This document shows, piece after piece, positions 57,272 to 63,957 of a stretch of DNA of 64,000 nt. Numbering within the stretch: the stretch's first letter is position 1; each line of letters begins with the position of its first letter. This DNA comes from Desulfoluna spongiiphila (lineage in GTDB: Bacteria; Desulfobacterota; Desulfobacteria; Desulfobacterales; Desulfolunaceae), in assembly GCF_900101345.1 (NCBI RefSeq), contig NZ_FMUX01000009.1, positions 62,001-126,000 of the forward strand. The letters are read 5' to 3'. A model generated the notes under the pieces. The model was given only the letters and a program-made list of their open reading frames with translations. It did not search any database and was not told where the DNA came from. Position numbers and translations under genes: made by a program.

Positions 57272-57440
57272 TGGGACAAGGCTGTCGGTTTATCCCTGTG
57301 AGAAGGTATTATGGGACAGATCGGTTCCCAATAAATGGAATACGGGACAGGATGGTCCCATATTCCCAGAGAATGATAGAATATTAGACAATAATGTCCA
57401 TATTTCCCCCTGAGAGGGTGTTATGGGACAAAAATGTCCA
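57272..57440. promoter_or_regulatory. Array of five GGGACA-TGTCC dyads in the intI-attI region
   Basis: Imperfect dyads begin at 57273, 57313, 57344, 57385 and 57425: GGGACA-AGGC-TGTCGG, GGGACAGATCGGTTCCC, GGGACAGGATGGTCCC, TAGACA-ATAA-TGTCC, GGGACA-AAAA-TGTCC. Spacings 40, 31, 41 and 40 bases are close to whole helical turns. A longer direct repeat (CCCTGTGAGAAGG / CCCCTGAGAGGG before TATGGGACA) is included twice. The last dyad ends 10 bases before the attI core. Could be integrase accessory sites or an operator/promoter array for intI and Pc. Confidence 0.7.
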
Positions 57441-57449
57441 CTAATAATT

Positions 57450-57456
57450 GTTGGGC
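57450..57456 (+). other. attI-type recombination core, start of cassette 1
   Basis: GTTGGGC, fitting GTTRRRY; recombination would be between G57450 and T57451. Placed between the dyad array and the first cassette gene, as attI should be. Confidence 0.8.
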
Positions 57457-57470
57457 GATAGGAATTCATC

Positions 57471-58040
57471 ATGTTGAAACTCTTTTCAATCATTATTTTA
57501 TTAGCTTTTGCTGTACCCAGCACTGTTTTGGCTGGCGTTACAATTCACTTTGAAGGCACTGCTAAGTCTCAAAACTCTGTAACTCAGATACTTACTGAAG
57601 CTTCAAAATTTTCCCAAAAGAACAATTGGGTTATAAGGGATGCTTCTGCAACAGAAACTATTCTTGAACGTGTCATCAATGAACAAAATGTAGATTATAA
57701 GGGCAAAGTCACAGGCGTTGTTATAGATATTTCTGAAAACTGTGAACCTATCTATATTCAGTTTGGTGAAGATTTATTCATGCAGGACTACGTTAAAACA
57801 CAATTTGCTGGTGCAGGTGTTCATATACAGATCATCAAACTTTTTGAGTCTATTCGTCCTCACTTTCAAGAATTGGTTATTTTTGATGAAGGCGAATATT
57901 GGGAAACACGTGACACAGCAATACTTGAAGGGCATATCTCAAAAATTAACTCTATGATTGAAGGCATAAAAAAAGATAATCCCAAAGCTCAAGGCCCACT
58001 AAGGACTGTGTCGGGTCGAATTATTGATATAATTCAATAG
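57471..58040 (+). CDS. Cassette 1: exported protein of unknown function
   Basis: A 189-residue protein with a clear signal peptide (LKLFSIIILLAFAVPSTVLA, cleavage about residue 21). The mature part is alpha/beta with GVTIHFEGTAKSQNSVTQIL at its start, KGKVTGVVIDISENCEPIYIQFGEDLF in the middle and many aromatic/acidic residues (FDEGEYWETRD). No family recognised. AGGA ribosome site 7-8 bases before ATG 57471, which lies 20 bases into the cassette, so it can be expressed from the attI-side promoter as the first cassette. AT-rich compared with the chromosome. Confidence 0.8.
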   Translation: MLKLFSIIILLAFAVPSTVLAGVTIHFEGTAKSQNSVTQILTEASKFSQKNNWVIRDASATETILERVINEQNVDYKGKVTGVVIDISENCEPIYIQFGEDLFMQDYVKTQFAGAGVHIQIIKLFESIRPHFQELVIFDEGEYWETRDTAILEGHISKINSMIEGIKKDNPKAQGPLRTVSGRIIDIIQ

Positions 58041-58047
58041 GTTCTGC

Positions 58048-58175
58048 GCCCAACAATTGCTTGCACGCCGACCGGGTGCAAGTGCGGTTTTTTCGGTCGT
58101 CTTCATTGAGCGTAGGTTTTCAAATATCAAACACTGTCGTGCTTCGGCACCCGTCGGGTGAAGCATGCGTTATTT
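58048..58175 (+). other. attC site 1
   Basis: R'' GCCCAAC (58048-58054) and R' GTTATTT (58169-58175), 128 bases, palindromic arms ATTGCTTGCACGCC.. and ..GGGTGAAGCATGC. Length is like Vibrio-type attC. Confidence 0.9.
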
Positions 58176-58190
58176 TGTATAGGTGATAGA

Positions 58191-58523
58191 TTGAAAATTG
58201 CTGATTATGAAAGGAATGTAATCGGTTTGCTATGCAATGAAGCATTGCCAAACTCCATTTTGTATAATGCGCTCAACCATCCCAAAAGAATAGAGTGCAA
58301 ATTCACTGGGGCTGGTTACTATCTTGATATATATCACAAAGACCTGCCTTTAGATCGAATAGTTTGTGATAAACCGATTGTAACTGGCAAGTATCAAGGT
58401 ATTGAAGTTGGGTTTATAATATTCATAGAGAAGGGAACCCTATGTCTTGAGTGTTACAATTACGGCAGTAAAGGTGTTCCTCCTGAAATACGCCACGGCA
58501 TTGTTGAAGTGGCAACAAAATAA
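58191..58523 (+). CDS. Cassette 2: small protein of unknown function
   Basis: A 110-residue soluble protein. Conserved-looking core KFTGAGYYLDIYHKDLP, then KPIVTGKYQGIEVGFIIFIEKGTLCLECYNYG and a VPPEIRHGIVEV end. This GxGYxL..H..LP and GF..F.E...L.LEC pattern is one I associate with small cassette proteins of unknown role. No ATG is available; TTG 58191 has AGGTGA five bases upstream, and a GTG inside attC1 (58158) is the other option. The stop TAA forms part of the R'' box of attC2, so gene and site overlap. Confidence 0.72.
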   Translation: MKIADYERNVIGLLCNEALPNSILYNALNHPKRIECKFTGAGYYLDIYHKDLPLDRIVCDKPIVTGKYQGIEVGFIIFIEKGTLCLECYNYGSKGVPPEIRHGIVEVATK

Positions 58524-58644
58524 CAATTGCTTGCACCCGATCGGGTGCAAGTGCGGTTTTTTCGGTCGACTTCGTCGCCCGATGGTCGTCAAATATCAAA
58601 CTCTGTCGTGCTTCGGCACCCGTCGGGTGAAGCATGCGTTACAC
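58518..58644 (+). other. attC site 2
   Basis: R'' AAATAAC (58518-58524) and R' GTTACAC (58638-58644), 127 bases. Its right 50 bases are nearly identical to attC1 (CTGTCGTGCTTCGGCACCCG and on), so cassettes 1 and 2 come from the same array lineage. Confidence 0.9.
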
Positions 58645-58664
58645 TCCTTTTGGAACTACTATCC

Positions 58665-59630
58665 ATGAAACAAAGAAAGAAACCTAAAGAATCATATATA
58701 GCCATTAAAGAAATCGCATTTAATTTGGGATTGATAGACTCAGATGTGGAAGAATGGCTGTCGATGGAACAGCCGGAAATAAAGATTGATCACAGACAAA
58801 GACAAAAGGTATCTTCACGTTATCTGGAATTGCTAAGCAGAAAAACTGAATACGAATATGCAAAGCGCAAATCATTAGAAAGTGAAAATATCTTACGGAA
58901 AAAAGAAGTTGGTAAGCGGAAAGAATATTTAAAAGCTGAGCGTATACGACTATTAAAAATATATGAAGGTTATATTTCTGATCTCGAGACTTTGCATAAA
59001 AACTGTCTCGAAAGAGCCAATAACCACCACCACGAATCATGCATAATAGCCGCCTATTTGTTATTTTCAAAGGTTATATCTTGCCTAAAAATGGGGTGCT
59101 TAAACATAGAGCATGGGTATTGGTATGGAGGTTCCGTTATAAGAGAGATTGATGAATCTCTTGATTTGGCTACTTACTTCATGATTTCGTATAATTCAGA
59201 AGAAGGGAAAACTCATCTTCACAAATGGTTCCGTCATAACCGAGCTCCACAACATTTGGTATGCCGAAAGGCTATTTCTCGGTACATGTCTAACCTTCTG
59301 AGTGAAATCGACATGCAGGATCATCAAGATTTAATGAATGAACTTTATCAATCGAAGTCAAAATGGACTCACCCGACTTATTCATCAATACGTGAAGTCA
59401 CACAGTTCAATACCGATTCAGGTATTAATATCTCAAAAGTTGAATATGGTAGCATAACTTTTGAAACAAAATTGTATGAGCTCACACACTTTTTCCGTTC
59501 GAGTATTTGGTCTTCTTTTCAAGTTTTTCAAATTTGTTTTTCTTCAAATTTACCACTTACTGAAGATGAAGATATTTTTATCAAGCAGTATGACGATACA
59601 TTTAAAGAATGGGATAAAGTAAACTGGTAA
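58665..59630 (+). CDS. Cassette 3: helical protein of unknown function
   Basis: A 321-residue soluble, almost all-helical protein. A basic N-terminus (MKQRKKPKESY), a charged coiled-coil-like stretch (RKTEYEYAKRKSLESENILRKKEVGKRKEYLKAER, residues ~55-90), then a domain with HHHESCIIAAYLLFSKVISCLKMGC and a late SKWTHPTYSSIREV block. It recalls DUF5677-like helical proteins, but I do not assign it. ATG 58665 lies 26 bases into the cassette with a weak ribosome site. The stop is two bases before the R'' box of attC3. Confidence 0.75.
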   Translation: MKQRKKPKESYIAIKEIAFNLGLIDSDVEEWLSMEQPEIKIDHRQRQKVSSRYLELLSRKTEYEYAKRKSLESENILRKKEVGKRKEYLKAERIRLLKIYEGYISDLETLHKNCLERANNHHHESCIIAAYLLFSKVISCLKMGCLNIEHGYWYGGSVIREIDESLDLATYFMISYNSEEGKTHLHKWFRHNRAPQHLVCRKAISRYMSNLLSEIDMQDHQDLMNELYQSKSKWTHPTYSSIREVTQFNTDSGINISKVEYGSITFETKLYELTHFFRSSIWSSFQVFQICFSSNLPLTEDEDIFIKQYDDTFKEWDKVNW

Positions 59631-59631
59631 A

Positions 59632-59712
59632 GTGTAACTACACGCTGCAAGGGACGCCAAAAAGCTACGCTCGTTCCTCGCTTCACTTTTTGACGCCCCT
59701 GAGCGTAACGTT
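59632..59712 (+). other. attC site 3, split by an insertion sequence at its R' core
   Basis: R'' GTGTAAC (59632-59638), arms GGGACGCCAAAAAG and CTTTTTGACGCCCC, ending CGTAACGTT at 59712, where the IS begins. The missing R' part (ATGT) is on the other side of the IS at 61547-61550. Rejoined length 85 bases. Confidence 0.85.
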
Positions 59713-61543
59713 GAGCCTGTAGAATAAGTAAAATTTCAAGATATCAAGCTGTATTTACAGCTTAATGTTTGCTATGCTCTCTTCAAATAAAACAGCGAGG
59801 TGAGTATGGCTCGATACAAAAGTTATTCTCAAGCCCAGTCGATGTTTATTCCAGTCCGGTTCGACGAGCAAATCATTCCCGGCACGTTCGTTCATGCCAT
59901 TGATCATTTGGTGGATAACGAACTTGACCTTTCGATCTTTGACAAGCATTTCAGCAACGACAAGACGGGGGCTCCGGCCTACAATCCTGCCGTTCTTTTA
60001 AAAGTCATTTTGTATGCTTATTCTCTGGGGATTATATCCAGCCGCAGGATTGCATCTTGTTGCGAGTGTCATGTGACGTTTATTGCCTTGGCCGGTGATA
60101 CCCGGCCCCATTTTACAACCATTGCCAAGTTCGTTTCTTCTTATGGGGATGAGATTTCTGTGCTTTTGACCCGAGTGGTTGCAATCTGTTCCATGGAAAG
60201 TTTGATCGGCAAAAAGATGTTTGCCATTGACGGCTGTAAGATCAGCTCAAACGCCTCTAAAGAGTGGAGCGGAACCCGTAAGGATTTCATCCGTAAAAAG
60301 GCAAAGATCGAAAAATCTATTCAGTTGATCCTTAAAAAGCACCAGGCCCAGGACAAAGGTGGTGACGAAGGGTCTGATATGACGTCAAAAGAGAAAAAAG
60401 CCGTCAAAAACCTGAAGAAGAAAGCGAAAAAGATTCAGGCTTGGCTGGACGAGGGAGAAGAAAAAATCGGAGTTCGTGGCAAGCCTATCCAAAGTAACCT
60501 AACGGATAATGAAAGCGCTAAGATGGCCACGTCACATGGTGTAATTCAGGGCTATACCGGCATTGCTGTCGCAGATGAAAAAAAACAGGTCATTATCCAT
60601 GCTGAGGCCTATGGCTCATCAACAGAGCACTTGTTTTTAAAGGATATGATTGATGGTGCACGAGACACGATGAACCTGGCTGAGGGAGATGCCGATGCCC
60701 TCGAGGATACAATCATCACGGCAGATACCGGCTTTCATTCATCCGATGGGCTCGAATGGATCGAAGAAGAAAAAATTAAAGCATACATCCCGGACAACCA
60801 GTTCCGAAAACGAGATCCCAATTTTGCCACAGCAGACAGACACAAAAGGCCGATTGATAAGCGGAAAACCGTCAAAAAGGCAAAGTATTTCAAGGCCAGT
60901 GAGTTTGTATACGACCCTGAAAAGAAAAAGCTAATCTGCCCGGCCGGAAATGAACTCTATGTCGAAAACAGCAACTTTAAAGACCAGAAAGGTCTTAAAG
61001 GAATCACATACGCGGCAAAGAAAACGGATTGCAGGGTCTGTGAGCTTCGAGCCAAGTGCATTCGCGGGAAAAAAGTCGAACACAGGCATGTAACCGTCTT
61101 CACCAACACCATGCGTCAGATGGATACGCCTATAAGTCGTATGATTAAGCGTTTTGACACACCCAAAGGCAGATTCTGGTACAGCAGACGTATGGGCACC
61201 ATTGAACCGGTCTTCGGTAACATCAGAGGCACCCTCGGGCTGAATCGGTTTACCCTGAGAGGACGGGGCAAGGTCGATACGCAATGGAAACTCTTTGCCA
61301 TGGTTCACAACATAGGGAAGCTGGCTCGATATGCTTGGTGCTGAGCAAGAGGATGCTGGCTGAGAAGCTCTCAGTGAACACTTAATCGCAGTAAAATATG
61401 GTCCTGCCCCGCAAGGCGGGGTTACATAAAGTTCAGATATGGCGTGAGTATTTTCGTTGGCTGAATTGTGTTGTCGGCTGAAAACTTTACTTTAAAATCA
61501 GCCTGGAGAGGCATTCCTGAAAAAGGGGTTATTCTACAGGCTC
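59713..61543 (+). mobile_element. IS1182-family insertion sequence
   Basis: 1831 bases with 15-bp perfect terminal inverted repeats (GAGCCTGTAGAATAA / TTATTCTACAGGCTC), flanked on both sides by GTT (59710-59712 and 61544-61546). Contains one intact transposase gene and a 200-base right end with a CCCCGCAAGGCGGGG hairpin. It has landed on the G/TT recombination point of attC3. Confidence 0.88.
59806..61344 (+). CDS. IS1182 family transposase
   Basis: A 512-residue DDE transposase with an N-terminal DUF772-type domain (FDEQIIPGTFVHAIDHLVDNELDLSIFD .. AYNPAVLLKVILYAYSLGIISSRRIASCC). Catalytic Asp in FAIDGCKISSNASKEWSG, second Asp in ITADTGFHSSDGLEW, and Glu in YSRRMGTIEPVFGNIRGTLGLNRFTLRG. A four-cysteine region (CPAGNE, DCRVCELRAKC) lies before the Glu. 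No frameshift, so it should be active. ATG 59806 with GAGGTGAG; a GTG two codons earlier is possible. Confidence 0.93.
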   Translation: MARYKSYSQAQSMFIPVRFDEQIIPGTFVHAIDHLVDNELDLSIFDKHFSNDKTGAPAYNPAVLLKVILYAYSLGIISSRRIASCCECHVTFIALAGDTRPHFTTIAKFVSSYGDEISVLLTRVVAICSMESLIGKKMFAIDGCKISSNASKEWSGTRKDFIRKKAKIEKSIQLILKKHQAQDKGGDEGSDMTSKEKKAVKNLKKKAKKIQAWLDEGEEKIGVRGKPIQSNLTDNESAKMATSHGVIQGYTGIAVADEKKQVIIHAEAYGSSTEHLFLKDMIDGARDTMNLAEGDADALEDTIITADTGFHSSDGLEWIEEEKIKAYIPDNQFRKRDPNFATADRHKRPIDKRKTVKKAKYFKASEFVYDPEKKKLICPAGNELYVENSNFKDQKGLKGITYAAKKTDCRVCELRAKCIRGKKVEHRHVTVFTNTMRQMDTPISRMIKRFDTPKGRFWYSRRMGTIEPVFGNIRGTLGLNRFTLRGRGKVDTQWKLFAMVHNIGKLARYAWC

Positions 61544-61550
61544 GTTATGT
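61544..61550 (+). other. R' core of split attC3, start of cassette 4
   Basis: GTTATGT, complementary to ACATAAC, the R'' box of attC4. Shows that cassette 4 was next to cassette 3 before the IS arrived. Confidence 0.85.
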
Positions 61551-61570
61551 GAATAAGAGACAATCTGACA

Positions 61571-62266
61571 ATGAAACAAAACAATAATAAACAGGTACAG
61601 TGCATATATTGTGGTAATTATTTTGACCAGTCTGAAATAACCAAAGACCACATACCTCCAAAAAACATTTTTCGAAAACCCCGTCCTAACAACTTGATTA
61701 CTGTTCCTTGTTGTTCAGGTTGTCACAGTAAAACCACTCAAGATGATGAATACTTCAGGTTGAATGTTGTAATGAAAGATGAGAATCCATCCAAACCTGA
61801 AGTGACGCCCTTGTATGAAGCCATATTGAGAGGTTTAAAGCGAGGAAAATCTAAAGGCTTTAAAAAAGACTGGTTAAACCGCCAATTCTTGACAGAAACA
61901 TACTCACCAACAGGTATTTTTTCCGGGTACAAACATAAATACAATGTCGATTTATCACGCTTAGACAAGGTTGTAGAAAGAACAGTAGCAGGAATTATTT
62001 CCCACGAGTCTGGTTCTCGTTTGCCAAATACACATCAAATAAACGTTTTTTCAGTTTCTGGTTTGAATATGCTACGATTGGAATCCAGAAACAGTTTAGA
62101 TGAAAATATAAAAAAATTACTTAATACACCATATTATTACATTGGCTCAAAAGAAATTTTCTCGTTTTGGCGTTCATACTGCGACAATACACTTACTTCT
62201 TTTTGGCTTCTTGCATTTTTTGAAAGTACATTTTTTGTGGCTACTGTAGTTCCAAAAAACACATAA
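61571..62266 (+). CDS. Cassette 4: HNH endonuclease-like protein
   Basis: A 231-residue protein with a zinc-supported HNH fold at the N-terminus: CIYC (residues 11-14), KDHIPPKNIF with His27, and NLITVPCCSGCHSKTTQDDEYF with C47/C48, C51 and H52. The remaining ~160 residues are a helical/beta extension with no recognised domain. Could be a restriction-like or toxin nuclease; many cassette defence proteins carry such domains. ATG 61571 is 21 bases after the cassette start. The stop overlaps the R'' box of attC4. AT-rich. Confidence 0.85.
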   Translation: MKQNNNKQVQCIYCGNYFDQSEITKDHIPPKNIFRKPRPNNLITVPCCSGCHSKTTQDDEYFRLNVVMKDENPSKPEVTPLYEAILRGLKRGKSKGFKKDWLNRQFLTETYSPTGIFSGYKHKYNVDLSRLDKVVERTVAGIISHESGSRLPNTHQINVFSVSGLNMLRLESRNSLDENIKKLLNTPYYYIGSKEIFSFWRSYCDNTLTSFWLLAFFESTFFVATVVPKNT

Positions 62267-62390
62267 CAAGGCAAATTAACTCGGACTGGCTTACAGTGGC
62301 GTTTCCTGGAACATACTGGTTTCACAAGAATTATTAACTTTTCAACCGTTTTCGTGATTATCCGCCAGCCGGTTATTTGCGGCGTTGGGT
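62261..62390 (+). other. attC site 4
   Basis: R'' ACATAAC (62261-62267) and R' GTTGGGT (62384-62390), 130 bases; arms GGCAAATTAACTCGGACTGGC and GCCAGCCGGTTATTTGC pair. Confidence 0.9.
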
Positions 62391-62444
62391 CAATTGGGAT
62401 ATATTGACGCAAAAAATAAGGTTGCAGTGCAAGGAAATTAAATC

Positions 62445-63386
62445 ATGAAAAACAAAACATTAAAAATGTCTCTTAATTTTCTTGAGTCATCTGTTGACTA
62501 TTTAAGCAAAACCCAGTGTAATTCTTCAGAGCTTCAGTTCTCAATCATTCATTTGGCTTCAGCTGTTGAGTTAATGCTAAAGGCTCGACTTATCGATGAA
62601 CATTGGTCTTTGGTAGTTGAAAATTCGAAGGATTTGATTAAAACAAAATTCGAATCTGGGGATTTTAAATCGATCAACATTGATGAAGCAATTGAACGAA
62701 TCGACAACATCTGTAAATTCAAAGTTGATGAAAAAAATAAAAAAATAATTAGTAGGTTAAAAAAGGCACGAAACAAAATTATTCATATTGGAAGCAGTGT
62801 AAACCAAGATCAAGCAAAGGCCATTCTTGTGGATACATATAGCTTTATTTATGATTTTTTGGTGGATTCAAATCTCTATTCACAAGGTTCAGATTTAGAA
62901 TATAAATTCTCTGAAATTAGGGATAAAATTAACAAACTGGAAAAATTTGTTACTACACGTTTAAACCGTATTGGTCATGAATTAAAGAAGCATAAAAATA
63001 CACTAAGATGCCCAGATTGTTGGCAGCAAGCTATCGTCTTTCCCGACACAAATCGAGATTGCCTCTTCTGCCGAAAAAAATACGAACTTAATGAGTTTTT
63101 AGAACTTTATTGTGAGGCCTTCTTGTCATTCGATGAACTGGTTGATGATATTTCAGAGTGCCCAGAATGTGGTGAAAATAGTGTCGTATTTGCAGAAGAA
63201 CTCGATTGTTCAATTTGTCTATCGTGCGGTTCCAATTTTAATGGTTATCTAAGGTGTATCGATTGTGATATTTTATTTGTTGGAGATTCAAATTATCCCA
63301 TTTGTCCAGATTGTATTCGTAACAGATTTGACAATGACCAAATGATGCCAGCTCCTGAATACCCCGAGGATGAATATACTGTATAA
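62445..63386 (+). CDS. Cassette 5: HEPN-like protein with multiple zinc ribbons
   Basis: A 313-residue protein in two parts. Residues 1-185 are helical (LNFLESSVDYLSKTQ .. SIIHLASAVELMLKARLIDEHW) and hold RNKIIH, an Rx4H motif (R109, H114) as in HEPN ribonucleases. Residues 186-295 carry CxxC pairs at 189-192, 206-209, 239-242, 255-258, 271-274 and 287-290, enough for two to three zinc ribbons. A nucleic-acid-targeting RNase or phage-defence effector is a fair guess, not shown. ATG 62445 lies 60 bases into the cassette. Confidence 0.8.
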   Translation: MKNKTLKMSLNFLESSVDYLSKTQCNSSELQFSIIHLASAVELMLKARLIDEHWSLVVENSKDLIKTKFESGDFKSINIDEAIERIDNICKFKVDEKNKKIISRLKKARNKIIHIGSSVNQDQAKAILVDTYSFIYDFLVDSNLYSQGSDLEYKFSEIRDKINKLEKFVTTRLNRIGHELKKHKNTLRCPDCWQQAIVFPDTNRDCLFCRKKYELNEFLELYCEAFLSFDELVDDISECPECGENSVVFAEELDCSICLSCGSNFNGYLRCIDCDILFVGDSNYPICPDCIRNRFDNDQMMPAPEYPEDEYTV

Positions 63387-63394
63387 AATTACTG

Positions 63395-63497
63395 ACCCAA
63401 CAATTGGCTTATGACCGACCCCAAAAAGCTGGCCACGTTTTTCATAACTTCAACCGTTGCTCTTATCAGCTTTTTGGGTCGGCATAGCCCGTTACAA
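63395..63497 (+). other. attC site 5
   Basis: R'' ACCCAAC (63395-63401) and R' GTTACAA (63491-63497), 103 bases; arms ATGACCGACCCCAAAAAGCTG and CAGCTTTTTGGGTCGGCAT pair almost fully. Confidence 0.92.
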
Positions 63498-63508
63498 GGA
63501 TTTTCATT

Positions 63509-63802
63509 TTGAAACAGTTGATTATTATATTGATTACGATTCTTGTAATTTTACCGGTTGCTGTTGATGCGCAAGATGAAGTTTGGAAATTAGAGACTAA
63601 AGGTAAAATCAATGCATCTGTAGGTGCATTAGCAAAAACCTGGGATATTAATTCTGGAGAAATGAGTTTTTACACAGCTCGACAAATATACATTAAATAC
63701 GGTGATCAGTTCTTTATTCGCCCATATTTTAGTTGGTGGGGGAATAAATATAAAAGCCCATATGAACAATGCTCGGGAAAGGGGTCGCGTCTTGACATTT
63801 GA
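63509..63802 (+). pseudogene. Cassette 6: exported protein gene, cut by a MITE-like element
   Basis: TTG start 63509 with AAGGA about 10 bases upstream. Signal peptide LIIILITILVILPVAVDA, cleavage near residue 21, then QDEVWKLETKGKINASVGALAKTW. From codon 92 the reading frame runs into the inverted repeat at 63781 and stops at 63802, so the last residues (GSRLDI) come from the inserted element and the original C-terminus is lost or displaced. No family recognised. Its own attC would lie beyond the window and should carry TTGTAAC. Confidence 0.65.
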
Positions 63803-63957
63803 CACAACACCTACTCATTCAATTTATTAGTCGGTGGCTTGAGGCCAATCTGGTTATAGGGCAAGAGCCCTACAAACCAGATAATGGGACCTGCTGTGTC
63901 ATATAGTGCTAAACCAGAAGGGATTTGACAGAATGTCCAATGTCAAGACGCGACCCC
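63781..63957. mobile_element. 177-bp MITE-like element
   Basis: 19-bp perfect terminal inverted repeats GGGGTCGCGTCTTGACATT and its complement (63939-63957), with a TTTGACA/TGTC continuation. No coding sequence inside, one internal dyad (GGGCAAGAGCCC). The GGGGTC..TTGACA end type is like those linked to REP-associated tyrosine transposases; this link is inferred. No clear target duplication. Confidence 0.8.
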
